From JAAXPZ01 sp965215705 (GTDB lineage Bacteria > Campylobacterota > Campylobacteria > Campylobacterales > Sulfurovaceae): a stretch of DNA of 64,000 nt. Made by a program: the position numbers and the translations under genes. Below, one piece after another: positions 43,582 through 52,334 of the stretch (positions are counted from its first letter, which is position 1; each line of letters starts with the position of its first letter). The stretch lies in assembly GCA_965215705.1 (NCBI GenBank), contig CBDCEE010000008.1, positions 1 to 64,000 of the forward strand. The letters run 5' to 3'. Below the pieces are notes generated by a model. The model was not told where the DNA came from and ran no database searches. It saw only the letters and a program-made list of their open reading frames with translations.

Positions 43582-44766
43582 TTGGAGAAAATAATAGACA
43601 AAAATTACAAAGAGTTACTGAATATATATACTACACTATACAATAATAATGAGCAAAAAAAGAAATCCGGTACACATGACTACAGCCTAATGAATGCCCT
43701 ATTAAAAACAACGGATGAAGTTAATTTGCATTCAAACTTTATATATTCAATGATAAATCCAAATGGTAGTCACTATTGTGGAAGTATCTTCTTAAAAATA
43801 TTTTTAGAATCTATTAATGAAGATGATTTTATTGATATAAAAAATGCAAAGGTATATAAAGAAAAGGGTAAAATTGATTTACTTGTTGAAGATGGGAATC
43901 ATGTACTTATCATAGAGAATAAATTAAGAGCAGTTGATCAAGAACATCAGTTTAGCCGTTATATTCAATATGTATATGATAAATATATGGATAAAAATAC
44001 AATAATCAATGATAAAATCCATATTGTCTATTTATCTGAATATAAAAAAATACCTTCCAAAGAGAGTAAAAGTATCTTAGGATTTGATGAACTTGATGAT
44101 AAGTCAACAGAGTTAGTTTGGCAAGTAGATAATACAGCTCTTTGTAATGGAGCTAATCTTTCATTACCAAAGGGTACAAGATTAAAATATAACAGAGTTC
44201 AACATAGTGTACATTTATTGCAATGGGTAATGGAGTCAAAAAAGTATTTATCAGATAAACCAAATAGTCAAAGTTTGATATATGCCTTTGATGAATACAA
44301 ATTAATTTTAGAGAGATTAAAAGATAATAAATGGAGAAATATAATGGAGTTAGATGAGTACACTTTAAGTCTTGAAGAAGATAATAAACAAAAACAAATG
44401 TATGATTTTATGATAGAAGCAAAAAAATTGGCTTATGCCTATGCCGCCAAAAAACTTTATAGAGAAATTGCTCTTCTATCAGGAGAGACTATAAGCTTCA
44501 ATCCATATACTAAAGATAGGAACTTTGATGAACCAAATTGTATCAAGTGGTTCAATAAAAAAGGAGAAAAAAAAGAGTGGAGAGATACAGGATTTACTTT
44601 TAGCTATAACAATGAAAAATATATATTTTTACTAGGTGTTACACATGCTTATGTAGGGAGCTGTAATGATACAGATAAAGGAATAACTGAGGATAATAAA
44701 ATAAAAGATGCCAGAGATAATATTTTCAACATAATTGAAAAATTTAATAGAATTATCCAAAAATAA
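43582..44766 (+). CDS. PD-(D/E)XK nuclease-superfamily protein
   Basis: A 394-residue protein with a PD-(D/E)XK core near residues 95-130: GKIDLLVEDGNHVLIIENKL gives the Asp and the ENK pair, preceded by an N-terminal helix with HSNFIYSMINPNGSHYCGS. It resembles the PDDEXK_4 family (PD-(D/E)XK nuclease domain of unknown role). It starts with TTG at 43582 after GGGG. It is visibly more AT-rich than the SIR2 genes upstream and the zinc-ribbon gene downstream, so it was probably acquired separately. A 114-bp gap separates it from the SIR2 operon. Confidence 0.78.
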   Translation: MEKIIDKNYKELLNIYTTLYNNNEQKKKSGTHDYSLMNALLKTTDEVNLHSNFIYSMINPNGSHYCGSIFLKIFLESINEDDFIDIKNAKVYKEKGKIDLLVEDGNHVLIIENKLRAVDQEHQFSRYIQYVYDKYMDKNTIINDKIHIVYLSEYKKIPSKESKSILGFDELDDKSTELVWQVDNTALCNGANLSLPKGTRLKYNRVQHSVHLLQWVMESKKYLSDKPNSQSLIYAFDEYKLILERLKDNKWRNIMELDEYTLSLEEDNKQKQMYDFMIEAKKLAYAYAAKKLYREIALLSGETISFNPYTKDRNFDEPNCIKWFNKKGEKKEWRDTGFTFSYNNEKYIFLLGVTHAYVGSCNDTDKGITEDNKIKDARDNIFNIIEKFNRIIQK

Positions 44767-44843
44767 ATCTATCCAATACAAAGACACTTATTGTCCAGAT
44801 TCTTCGCTATACTCCAATCACACCAAAATAAAAAGGAGTCAAC

Positions 44844-45038
44844 ATGGCACAAATGAAATGTCCCGCATGTGGAGCAAAAGGCGGGTATCAGATATGGCAT
44901 TGCCCAGATTGTGGAGATACCCGATGTTCAAAAAAAGGGTGCAAAGGTACGATGGGCAAAGGACAACCGGCATCAGGAAACTACCACCAAGTAGGCTGCC
45001 GCATCTGCAGGAGTAAACAGGTACGACGAATCAACTAG
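44844..45038 (+). CDS. Small zinc-ribbon protein
   Basis: A 64-residue protein with four cysteine pairs: CPACG, CPDCG, CSKKGC and CRIC, enough for two zinc sites. AAGGAG lies 6 bp before the ATG. Role unknown. It lies between the nuclease-like gene and the thiamine riboswitch. Confidence 0.72.
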   Translation: MAQMKCPACGAKGGYQIWHCPDCGDTRCSKKGCKGTMGKGQPASGNYHQVGCRICRSKQVRRIN

Positions 45039-45091
45039 CAAACTATTTTGAATTAAGTCACCTTTTACCCAACTTCCTATATATTTGCACT

Positions 45092-45185
45092 TCAACCTCT
45101 CGGGGTGCCGTCGAAATCGGCTGAGAAGATCCATAAAAATCTACCCGTTGAACTTGACCTAGGTAACACTAGCGTAAGGAAGAGC
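45092..45185 (+). ncRNA. TPP riboswitch (THI element)
   Basis: The conserved THI-box pieces are in order: CTCGGGGTGCC at 45098-45109, GGCTGAGA at 45119-45126, ACCCGTTGAACTTGACCTAG at 45143-45162, then GGTAACACTAGCGTAAGGA. It binds thiamine pyrophosphate and would switch off the thi operon when TPP is plentiful. It is 100 bp upstream of thiD. Confidence 0.92.
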
Positions 45186-45189
45186 ACTA

Positions 45190-45225
45190 CATAGTACTAT
45201 GATTCTATAGGTTTTACGCCTATAG
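45190..45225 (+). promoter_or_regulatory. Expression-platform hairpins after the TPP riboswitch
   Basis: CATAGTACTATG is a self-complementary dyad (45190-45201), followed by CTATAGG, loop TTTTACG, CCTATAG (45205-45225). There is no T-run after it, so control of Rho-dependent termination or of translation is likelier than an intrinsic terminator. Confidence 0.45.
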
Positions 45226-45285
45226 CACTTATATTCACTCTTCCTTTCATTTTAGACTATATAACGATTCAAGGAAGATAGATTC

Positions 45286-46098
45286 ATGATACCTACAGCA
45301 CTCAGTATCGCTGGTTCAGACCCCTCAGGAGGGGCTGGCATCCAAGCCGACCTCAAAACCTTTTCTGCCCATGGTGTCTATGGCATGTCTGCTATTACCG
45401 CACTGACAGTACAAAATACCCAAGGTGTAAGCGGAATACAGCTGCTACCGGCAGATTTCGTAGCAGCACAGATCGATGCCCTGTTTGAGGATATTCGTAT
45501 CGATGCGATCAAGATCGGTATGATCGCCAATGCAGATATCGCTAAAGCCGTAGCCAATGTTCTCAAACAGCACACCCAAACCCCCATCATACTAGATCCT
45601 GTCATGATAGCCAAAGGAGGGCACTCACTCCTAGAAGAGGATGCTATTACTGCAGTACAAGAACAGCTCCTGCCACTGGCAGATATCCTCACCCCCAATC
45701 TAGAAGAAGCCGCCAGACTATTGGATACTGACATGGCAAGCACTCGCACAGAGATGGAAACACAAGGCAAAGCCCTGCTGGCATGTGGGCCCAACGCAGT
45801 ACTGATGAAGGGTGGACACCTGGAAGGCGATGAAAGTCCCGATCTACTCATCACTGAGCATGGATCGATATGGTACGAAGCCCATCGTATCGATACAGCC
45901 AACACCCATGGTACAGGATGTACCCTCTCCTCTGCTATCACTGCCCAGATCGCCAAAGGCAGCAGCTATGAAGAGGCGATCCAACATGCCAAAACCTATG
46001 TCCATGCTGCTATAGTAGCGGCTGACAGCCTCAATATCGGTTCAGGGCATGGCCCCACACACCATTTTCATGCACTATGGAAAACAGACCCAAAATAA
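45286..46098 (+). CDS. thiD: Hydroxymethylpyrimidine (phosphate) kinase
   Basis: A 270-residue ribokinase-fold enzyme that phosphorylates HMP and HMP-P to HMP-PP for thiamine synthesis. SIAGSDPSGGAGIQADLKTF at the N-terminus and DTANTHGTGCTLSSAIT with the catalytic Cys-containing anion hole are diagnostic. It is first in the riboswitch-led operon. AGGAAGATAG precedes the ATG. Confidence 0.96.
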   Translation: MIPTALSIAGSDPSGGAGIQADLKTFSAHGVYGMSAITALTVQNTQGVSGIQLLPADFVAAQIDALFEDIRIDAIKIGMIANADIAKAVANVLKQHTQTPIILDPVMIAKGGHSLLEEDAITAVQEQLLPLADILTPNLEEAARLLDTDMASTRTEMETQGKALLACGPNAVLMKGGHLEGDESPDLLITEHGSIWYEAHRIDTANTHGTGCTLSSAITAQIAKGSSYEEAIQHAKTYVHAAIVAADSLNIGSGHGPTHHFHALWKTDPK

Positions 46099-46119
46099 TA
46101 AAAATAGAAGGATAACACT

Positions 46120-47055
46120 ATGAAATTTAAAACACTTTTACTAGCAACGCTACTCAGTCTCTCTTCACAAGCAGGAAACAAAATGACACTGATCTTGGAT
46201 TGGTTCGTCAATCCAGACCACGGCCCCATCATCATCGCCCAAGAGAAGGGCTTTTTCTCAGAAGCAGGACTAGAGGTAGAGATCATCGCCCCAGCTGATC
46301 CTTCCGACCCACCAAAAATGGTCGCTGCCGGTAAAGCAGACCTCGCCGTCTCCTACCAGCCTCAACTGCATATGCAGGTAGCCGAAGGGATGCCATTGGT
46401 GCGTGTAGGAACACTGGTAGGCACACCACTGAACTGCCTACTGACCCTCAAAGATGGGCCTGTTCAAAAGATCGCAGACCTCAAAGGCAAAAAAGTAGGC
46501 TTCTCTGTCGCTGGTGTCGATGAGGCCGTCCTCAAAAAGATGCTCAACCACAATGGACTCAAGATGAGCGACATCACACTGGTCAATGTCAACTGGTCAC
46601 TCAGCCCCTCACTGATGAGTAAGCAGGTGGATGCAGTCATTGGCGCATTTCGTAACTTTGAGCTCAATCAGATGGAGATCGAAGGTGTTCCCGGGCAGTG
46701 CTTCTACCCAGAACAAGAGGGCTTGCCTGCCTATGATGAGCTGATCTATGTCGCCAACCCCAAGAAAATGGATGCGGATAAGATCAAGCGTTTCCTGATG
46801 GCAACAGAAAAAGCTGTACAGTTCATCGTCAACAATCCCAAGAAAAGTTGGGAGATCTTCTCAAAAACCTCCAAAACGCTACAGGACAAACTCAATGCCA
46901 AAGCATGGGTCGATACCATACCTCGCTTTGCGATGAGACCCTTTGCACTCGATCATGGCAGGTACAAGCGATTTGAAGTATTTTTGCATACAGCAGGGCT
47001 CATCAAAACGATCAAACCAGTCTCTAGCTTCGCAGTGGATATAGGGGCACAATAA
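46120..47055 (+). CDS. Thiamine-precursor ABC transporter, substrate-binding protein (ThiY-like)
   Basis: A 311-residue exported NMT1/THI5-like binding protein with signal MKFKTLLLATLLSLSSQAG. It starts LDWFVNPDHGPIIIAQEKGF, as in ThiY proteins that bind formylaminopyrimidine, and has YQPQLHMQVAEGMPLVRVGT. The operon context with tenA, an ATPase and a permease supports uptake of a thiamine pyrimidine breakdown product. The start of tenA overlaps its stop by one base. Confidence 0.88.
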   Translation: MKFKTLLLATLLSLSSQAGNKMTLILDWFVNPDHGPIIIAQEKGFFSEAGLEVEIIAPADPSDPPKMVAAGKADLAVSYQPQLHMQVAEGMPLVRVGTLVGTPLNCLLTLKDGPVQKIADLKGKKVGFSVAGVDEAVLKKMLNHNGLKMSDITLVNVNWSLSPSLMSKQVDAVIGAFRNFELNQMEIEGVPGQCFYPEQEGLPAYDELIYVANPKKMDADKIKRFLMATEKAVQFIVNNPKKSWEIFSKTSKTLQDKLNAKAWVDTIPRFAMRPFALDHGRYKRFEVFLHTAGLIKTIKPVSSFAVDIGAQ

Positions 47056-47741
47056 TGGACAGCTACGGCAGAGCATTTTCCCTGTGGCGCACCTCTGCCA
47101 TACAAACTACAGACGATGTTTGGCATGCCTATACCCATCACTCTTTTGTCAAAAAACTGGATGAGGGCAGCCTCCCTAGAGAGGCATACCTACACTATCT
47201 GGTACAGGATTATGTTTTCCTGGTACACTTTTCTCGTGCTTGGGCTCTAGCAGTCGTCAAGTCCGAAACACTCAGTGAAATGAAACTGGCTTCTGCCACT
47301 GTCGATGCCTTGGTCAATATAGAGATGCAGCATCATGTGGATATCTGTGCCAGTTATGGCATAGACGAACAGGAGCTGTTTGATGCCGTAGAAGAGCCAG
47401 AAAATATCGCCTATACCCGCTATGTACTCGATGCAGGACTCAGCGGTGATCTAGTGGATCTGCTGGCTGCTTTGGCTCCTTGTATCTTTGGCTATGGAGA
47501 GATAGGTACAAGACTAGCAAAACAAACTGCTGAGGATAATCCCTATGCAGAATGGATAGAGACCTATGCCAGTGATAGCTATCAGCAGGTCTGCTCTGAG
47601 GTGGGAGAGCTGATAGATACTGCTTTAGAGCGTCGAATCGGTACCAATTTTCAAGATGCAGCACGTTGGGAGCGTCTGACAGAGAGATTTATCATCGCAA
47701 GCAAACTGGAAGCTGGGTTTTGGAGCATGGCACTCAAATGA
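47055..47741 (+). CDS. tenA: TenA-type aminopyrimidine aminohydrolase/thiaminase II
   Basis: A 228-residue TenA protein that hydrolyses aminopyrimidine from degraded thiamine to HMP. The catalytic Cys is in AALAPCIFGYGEIG (near residue 137) and the conserved Tyr/Glu set is in YLVQDYVFLVHFSR. It stands in the operon between the ThiY-like and ATPase genes, which fits salvage of thiamine fragments. It overlaps the ATPase gene by 4 bp. Confidence 0.93.
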   Translation: MDSYGRAFSLWRTSAIQTTDDVWHAYTHHSFVKKLDEGSLPREAYLHYLVQDYVFLVHFSRAWALAVVKSETLSEMKLASATVDALVNIEMQHHVDICASYGIDEQELFDAVEEPENIAYTRYVLDAGLSGDLVDLLAALAPCIFGYGEIGTRLAKQTAEDNPYAEWIETYASDSYQQVCSEVGELIDTALERRIGTNFQDAARWERLTERFIIASKLEAGFWSMALK

Positions 47742-48466
47742 AAGCACCCGTAGGTATCCATATCCAAGGTTCAGTGTCTCTCAACGATACACCATTGATA
47801 GCATCACTCGATATGGATATCAAGGCGGGGCAATGGTCTTGCCTATTAGGGCCTTCAGGCGTGGGGAAAAGTACCCTGCTCTATCTCATTGCTGATCTGG
47901 CATCCCATATAAATTTTGAAGGTACGATCACTACAGATGATGGCTTACCTCTAGCAGGACGACTCTCCTATATGGCACAGACTGATCTACTGATGCCTTG
48001 GCTGAGTATCTTGGATAATTCACTGATCGGGTCACGTCTACGTAGAGAAAACCCCCATATAGAAAAAGCAAAAGACCTATTGGAGAGCTTGGGTTTAGGT
48101 GCACTTATGCATCGCACACCCTCAGAACTCTCTGGTGGGCAGAGACAGCGTGCGGCACTGGCACGTACCCTGATGGAGGAGCGAGAGATCGTACTGCTGG
48201 ATGAGCCATTCTCTGCACTGGACGCTGGGACTAGAGCACAGATGCAGGAGCTCTCATCCCAGTGGCTCGCAGACAGAACCGTACTGCATGTCACACATGA
48301 CCCTGCTGAAGCTGCCAGACTGGGAGAGCAGATATGGCTACTGGACAAGCATGCTTTACGAGAGATAGAGACACCCACCGCAGCGATCGCACGTCCTGTC
48401 GATGATCCCCAGACTCTCGCCTGTCAAGGTCAACTACTAAAATTGCTCAGAGAGGTGGATGCATGA
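47738..48466 (+). CDS. Thiamine-precursor ABC transporter ATPase (ThiZ-like)
   Basis: A 242-residue ABC ATPase. Walker A LLGPSGVGKST, signature LSGGQRQRAALAR and Walker B IVLLDEPFSALD are intact. The start at 47738 (MKAPVGIHIQGS) overlaps the tenA stop in ATGA; an upstream in-frame start at 47666 lies inside tenA and is rejected. It powers the ThiX/ThiY transporter. Confidence 0.9.
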   Translation: MKAPVGIHIQGSVSLNDTPLIASLDMDIKAGQWSCLLGPSGVGKSTLLYLIADLASHINFEGTITTDDGLPLAGRLSYMAQTDLLMPWLSILDNSLIGSRLRRENPHIEKAKDLLESLGLGALMHRTPSELSGGQRQRAALARTLMEEREIVLLDEPFSALDAGTRAQMQELSSQWLADRTVLHVTHDPAEAARLGEQIWLLDKHALREIETPTAAIARPVDDPQTLACQGQLLKLLREVDA

Positions 48467-49203
48467 AACGTCTGTTACGTATCACGGTGTCCGCCATCCT
48501 GATTATCATGGCTTGGCAGGCTCTGGTAACATTTGGAGATATCCCACACTTTATCTTGCCAAGTCCGATCAAAACAGCCACTACCCTATGGGAGCTCAGA
48601 GGGCTGATCGCCTCTCACGCTTGGGTGACGAGTATGGAGATTCTGCTTGGATTGCTCATTGGTACCCTGCTAGGCACTGTCACTGCTATCTGGCTGGCAC
48701 GCTCTCGTCTCGCCAGGTATCTGGTGCAGCCTGTATTGGTCTTGACGCAGGCACTGCCTGTATTTGCATTGGCACCACTGTTTACGCTATGGCTGGGGTA
48801 TGGGATGGCATCCAAGATACTGGTCGCTGTACTGATCATCTATTTTCCTGTGGCTTCAGCCTTTTTTGATGGCTTGATGCAGACACCCAAAGCATGGCTC
48901 AATCTGGGCAAAGTCATGGGAGCCAGCCCTAGGCAACTGCTCTGGCATATAAAGATCCCTGCTGCACTGCCACAGCTTGCCTCCGGATTGAGACTGGCAG
49001 CAGTCTATGCTCCTATCGGTGCCATTATCGGGGAATGGGTAGGGGCATCAGAGGGCTTGGGATATCTCATGCTCCTGGCAAATGGCCGTGCCAAGATCGA
49101 TTTGATGTTTGCCTCTCTGTTGGTGCTGGCTCTGTTGACACTCTGTTTGCATTATGCAGTGGGCAAAGTATGTGATATGTTGGTGAGAAAGTATGCACCA
49201 TAA
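48463..49203 (+). CDS. Thiamine-precursor ABC transporter permease (ThiX-like)
   Basis: A 246-residue inner-membrane permease of about six helices with the EAA-type loop KVMGASPRQLLWHIKIPAAL. It starts by ATGA overlap with the ATPase gene. Substrate assigned from operon context. Confidence 0.9.
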   Translation: MKRLLRITVSAILIIMAWQALVTFGDIPHFILPSPIKTATTLWELRGLIASHAWVTSMEILLGLLIGTLLGTVTAIWLARSRLARYLVQPVLVLTQALPVFALAPLFTLWLGYGMASKILVAVLIIYFPVASAFFDGLMQTPKAWLNLGKVMGASPRQLLWHIKIPAALPQLASGLRLAAVYAPIGAIIGEWVGASEGLGYLMLLANGRAKIDLMFASLLVLALLTLCLHYAVGKVCDMLVRKYAP

Positions 49204-49242
49204 TACCGGAATCGTACGTTTGAAGAAAATGAAAGGAAACAC

Positions 49243-50343
49243 ATGAACATCGCCATCGTAGGTGCAGGACTCGTCGGTCGGGTCACCGCCCTCAACCTCC
49301 TCCAAGAGGGAGGTCATACCATCACATTTTATGACAAAGCCTCCAAAGAGGGGGTCGATGCAGCAGGGTTTACCGCTGCGGGGATGCTCGCACCCTACGC
49401 AGAGCTGGAGACGGCGGAATCCATTATCTTCGAGCTAGGACAACGCTCTATCACACTCTGGCCAAGTCTCCTGCGAGAAGTAGGACTCTTTGACGGATAC
49501 CAACAGCAAGGTACACTCATCACTGCCCACCCACAGGATATGGGAGAACTGGAGCATTTCATAGGCATGCTGGAACACAAAGTGGAAACGGCTACAGAGA
49601 TAGAGCCACTGGACAATCAAGCCATGACTGCACTAGAACCTGACCTTTACACCCATCAAAAGGGCTTTTATATCCCTAGTGAAGGGGTGGTAGATGCACA
49701 GCGTTTCATGGCATTTTCTGTCAACAGCTTTAATATGCGTGCAGAAGTCAGCTTCAAAGAGTTCACAGAAGTCACCCACATAGAGCCAAATATAGTCTAT
49801 ACAGCTGATGGTGCAGAGCAATATGACTGGGTCTTTGATACCAGAGGGCTAGGTGCGAAAGAGCACTTCAGCGATCTGCGTGGTGTCAGAGGAGAACTCC
49901 TCTGGGTAGAGGCAAACGATATCGATATCACCCGCCCTACCCGCCTGATGCACCCACGATACAAGATCTATATCGTTCCACGAGGTAACGGTTGTGAAGG
50001 GATCGATCTAGAGTACTGCAAGGATTGCAAGCTCTCCCAGACCAGTGGCTACAAACGCTACATCGTGGGCGCCACAGAGATAGAGAGCGAGGACGACAGC
50101 CCCATCTCCGTACGCTCCAACATGGAGCTCCTCTCTGCACTCTACACAGTGCATCCCAGCTTTGGAGAGGCTAGAGTCGTCAACAGCGAGACCAACTGCC
50201 GCCCAGCATTCAAGGACAATCTCCCACGCATAGAGAACGAACCCGGACTCACACGGATCAATGGGCTCTACCGTCACGGGTATCTGCTGGCTCCTGCGAT
50301 CGCGGAGAAGGCACTCGATGAGGGATTGAGGAGAAAGAAATGA
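49243..50343 (+). CDS. thiO: Glycine oxidase ThiO
   Basis: A 366-residue FAD enzyme that oxidises glycine to the imine used for the thiazole ring, the oxygen-dependent route instead of ThiH. The FAD loop is IAIVGAGLVGRVTALNLL at the N-terminus, with GFTAAGMLAPYAELE near 45-59 and RHGYLLAPAIAEKA at the C-terminus. AAAGGAAACAC lies before the ATG. It overlaps thiS by 4 bp. Confidence 0.92.
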   Translation: MNIAIVGAGLVGRVTALNLLQEGGHTITFYDKASKEGVDAAGFTAAGMLAPYAELETAESIIFELGQRSITLWPSLLREVGLFDGYQQQGTLITAHPQDMGELEHFIGMLEHKVETATEIEPLDNQAMTALEPDLYTHQKGFYIPSEGVVDAQRFMAFSVNSFNMRAEVSFKEFTEVTHIEPNIVYTADGAEQYDWVFDTRGLGAKEHFSDLRGVRGELLWVEANDIDITRPTRLMHPRYKIYIVPRGNGCEGIDLEYCKDCKLSQTSGYKRYIVGATEIESEDDSPISVRSNMELLSALYTVHPSFGEARVVNSETNCRPAFKDNLPRIENEPGLTRINGLYRHGYLLAPAIAEKALDEGLRRKK

Positions 50344-50543
50344 TACAAGTAACTATAAACGGCGAGCCAAAACAGCTCCAAAAGAACACAACTATTTCAG
50401 AGATGCTGACACAACTGGACTATCAAAACGAATGGCTAGGCGTTGCCATCAACACCACATTTATCAGCAAAATAGAACATGACCAAACCATCATCAAAGA
50501 GGGAGACCACATCGATATCCTCTCCCCCATCCAAGGAGGCTAA
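50340..50543 (+). CDS. thiS: Sulfur carrier protein ThiS
   Basis: A 67-residue ubiquitin-like sulfur carrier ending in the required Gly-Gly (LSPIQGG). The C-terminus is thiocarboxylated and donates sulfur to the thiazole made by ThiG. No thiF is in this window, so an adenylyltransferase is needed from elsewhere. Confidence 0.92.
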   Translation: MIQVTINGEPKQLQKNTTISEMLTQLDYQNEWLGVAINTTFISKIEHDQTIIKEGDHIDILSPIQGG

Positions 50544-50544
50544 A

Positions 50545-51336
50545 ATGAAAACATCATCATGGAAAATCGGAGGAGAGACCCTCCATTCACGACTCTTCAT
50601 TGGCTCAGCACTCTATCCCTCTCCTGCAATCATGGAGCAAGCCATCATCGCATCCAAAGCAGAGGTGGTCACTGTCTCTCTACGCAGACAAGGCACCGAG
50701 CAGGGAGCAGGAGAACACTTCTGGGAGATCATCCGCTCTCTAGGACTCAAAGTCCTCCCCAACACAGCAGGCTGTCACACTGCCAAAGAGGCGATAGCTA
50801 TCGCGAAAATGGCGAGAGAGGTCTTTGGTACGCACTGGATCAAACTAGAGGTCATCGGAGACCAATACAACCTCCAACCTGACCCCTATGAGACAGTAGA
50901 AGCTGCTAAGGTACTGGTCAAAGAGGGCTTTGAAGTCTTTCCTTATACCACTGATGATCTGGTCGTTGCTAAAAAGCTGGTCGATGCAGGCTGTCAAATC
51001 CTCATGCCTTGGGGAGCACCCATTGGCTCAGGCAAAGGGCTCATCAATCCCTATAACCTCCAAGCCATCAGGCAAGCTTTCCCCAATATCCCTCTCATCA
51101 TCGATGCAGGGATTGGCAAACCTTCTCACGCTATCGCAGCGATGGAACTGGGCTATGATGGTATCTTACTTAACTCTGCTGTCGCTCTGGCACAGGAACC
51201 TGTCATAATGGCAGAAGCCTTTGCAGGAGCGGTAGAAGCAGGACGACTGGGCTACGAAGCAGGGGCCATGCAGGAGAGAGAGTTTGCCTCTCCCTCCACG
51301 CCAACCGTAGGGATACCATTTTGGCATCAAGAGTAG
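50545..51336 (+). CDS. thiG: Thiazole synthase
   Basis: A 263-residue TIM-barrel enzyme that makes the thiazole phosphate from DXP, glycine imine and ThiS thiocarboxylate. The Schiff-base lysine is in HWIKLEVIGDQYNLQPDP; MPWGAPIGSGKGL and IDAGIGKPSHA are phosphate loops. The ATG at 50545 has AAGGAGG at its back; an upstream frame from 50479 overlaps thiS and is rejected. Last gene before IS copy 3. Confidence 0.95.
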   Translation: MKTSSWKIGGETLHSRLFIGSALYPSPAIMEQAIIASKAEVVTVSLRRQGTEQGAGEHFWEIIRSLGLKVLPNTAGCHTAKEAIAIAKMAREVFGTHWIKLEVIGDQYNLQPDPYETVEAAKVLVKEGFEVFPYTTDDLVVAKKLVDAGCQILMPWGAPIGSGKGLINPYNLQAIRQAFPNIPLIIDAGIGKPSHAIAAMELGYDGILLNSAVALAQEPVIMAEAFAGAVEAGRLGYEAGAMQEREFASPSTPTVGIPFWHQE

Positions 51337-51586
51337 TTAGCGTATAACGTATAAAATGCTGTTATACTCAAACTAAATGGCAACTTATTGATACTTGGAA
51401 TTTTCATATACATTCTAAACTCTTTAAGTGGCGTCAGCTCTTTGGATTTTCTTTTTTCTTTGGTTCGTTTATTTTTTCTTTGATCCACAGCAAAGAAAAA
51501 AGAAATGAACAAGGAAGCAATAAACAAAACAGATATTACTATTCCAAAAAAATAGCATAAAAGTACAAGCATCATATAAAAAGGAA
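51337..51586. other. Stretch between thiG and IS copy 3
   Basis: 250 bp of AT-rich sequence. A minus-strand frame (51327-51575) would give 82 residues with one hydrophobic helix (LVLLCYFFGIVISVLFIASL) and a basic tail, but it overlaps the thiG stop and has no clear ribosome site, so I do not call it a gene. The short inverted TTCTTTTTTCTTTG/CAAAGAAAAAAGAA pair at 51446-51501 could form a hairpin within the operon. Confidence 0.4.
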
Positions 51587-52322
51587 GGGTCTAGTAAACT
51601 TTAAGAGTCCAAAAGGTATCTTAAAGCATGACTACACCGAACAAAAACAAGTACTCAAAAGGTACGCACATTTCAGAGCGTAAATTTAGGCAGTTAATTA
51701 AGTGTTTTTCACTTGATCTAAATGCATATGAAACCTCAAAGATAACTAACATATCTCATACGACTTGTAAGAAGCTATTTCAAAAGTTACGCATATACAT
51801 CTACCAGAATCTACTAGAGAACAATATTGAAGATGGAGAGTTTGAATTAGATGAATCTTACTTTGGTGCCAAAAGAGTAAGAGGAAAACGTGGTAGAGGT
51901 GCAGCAGGAAAGACACCTGTGTTTGGCTTATTAAAAAGAGATGGTAATGTCTATGTTCAAATAGTCAAGAACTGCTCGAGAGCTGAACTCATGCCTATTA
52001 TTGAGGGAAAGATACTTGAAGGAAGTACTATTCATACTGATGGTTGGAAAGCCTATGATGGCTTAGTCCTTAATGGCTATGATCACTACAGGGTCTTTCA
52101 TTCCAAAGATGAGTTTGTGCGAGGTAAGTCTCATGTAAATGGCATTGAATCCTTTTGGAGTTATACTAAAAGAAGATTGGCAAAGTTTAATGGACTTAGA
52201 GATGAGATGTTTTATCTCCATCTCAAGGAGAGTGAGTTTAGATTCAACAATAGGCATAATGATATCTATGCTATACTATTAAAGAATCTTCGAACAAATA
52301 ACCTCTAAAGTTTACTAGACCC
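51587..52322 (+). mobile_element. IS1595-family element, copy 3 (736 bp)
   Basis: The same 17-bp terminal repeats and length as copies 1 and 2. The 7-bp target duplication is AAAGGAA (51580-51586 and 52323-52329). It lies inside the thiamine operon between thiG and thiE, co-directional with the operon. Confidence 0.93.
51628..52308 (+). CDS. IS1595-family (IS1016-like) transposase
   Basis: A 226-residue transposase identical in predicted protein to those at 4563-5243 and 31970-32650, with intact catalytic motifs. Confidence 0.92.
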   Translation: MTTPNKNKYSKGTHISERKFRQLIKCFSLDLNAYETSKITNISHTTCKKLFQKLRIYIYQNLLENNIEDGEFELDESYFGAKRVRGKRGRGAAGKTPVFGLLKRDGNVYVQIVKNCSRAELMPIIEGKILEGSTIHTDGWKAYDGLVLNGYDHYRVFHSKDEFVRGKSHVNGIESFWSYTKRRLAKFNGLRDEMFYLHLKESEFRFNNRHNDIYAILLKNLRTNNL

Positions 52323-52334
52323 AAAGGAAATACC

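Noticed and set aside
51327..51575. Minus-strand 82-residue frame with a hydrophobic helix after thiG
   Set aside because: It overlaps the thiG stop, has no clear ribosome site and consists of low-complexity A/T-rich sequence. Recorded only as a stretch.
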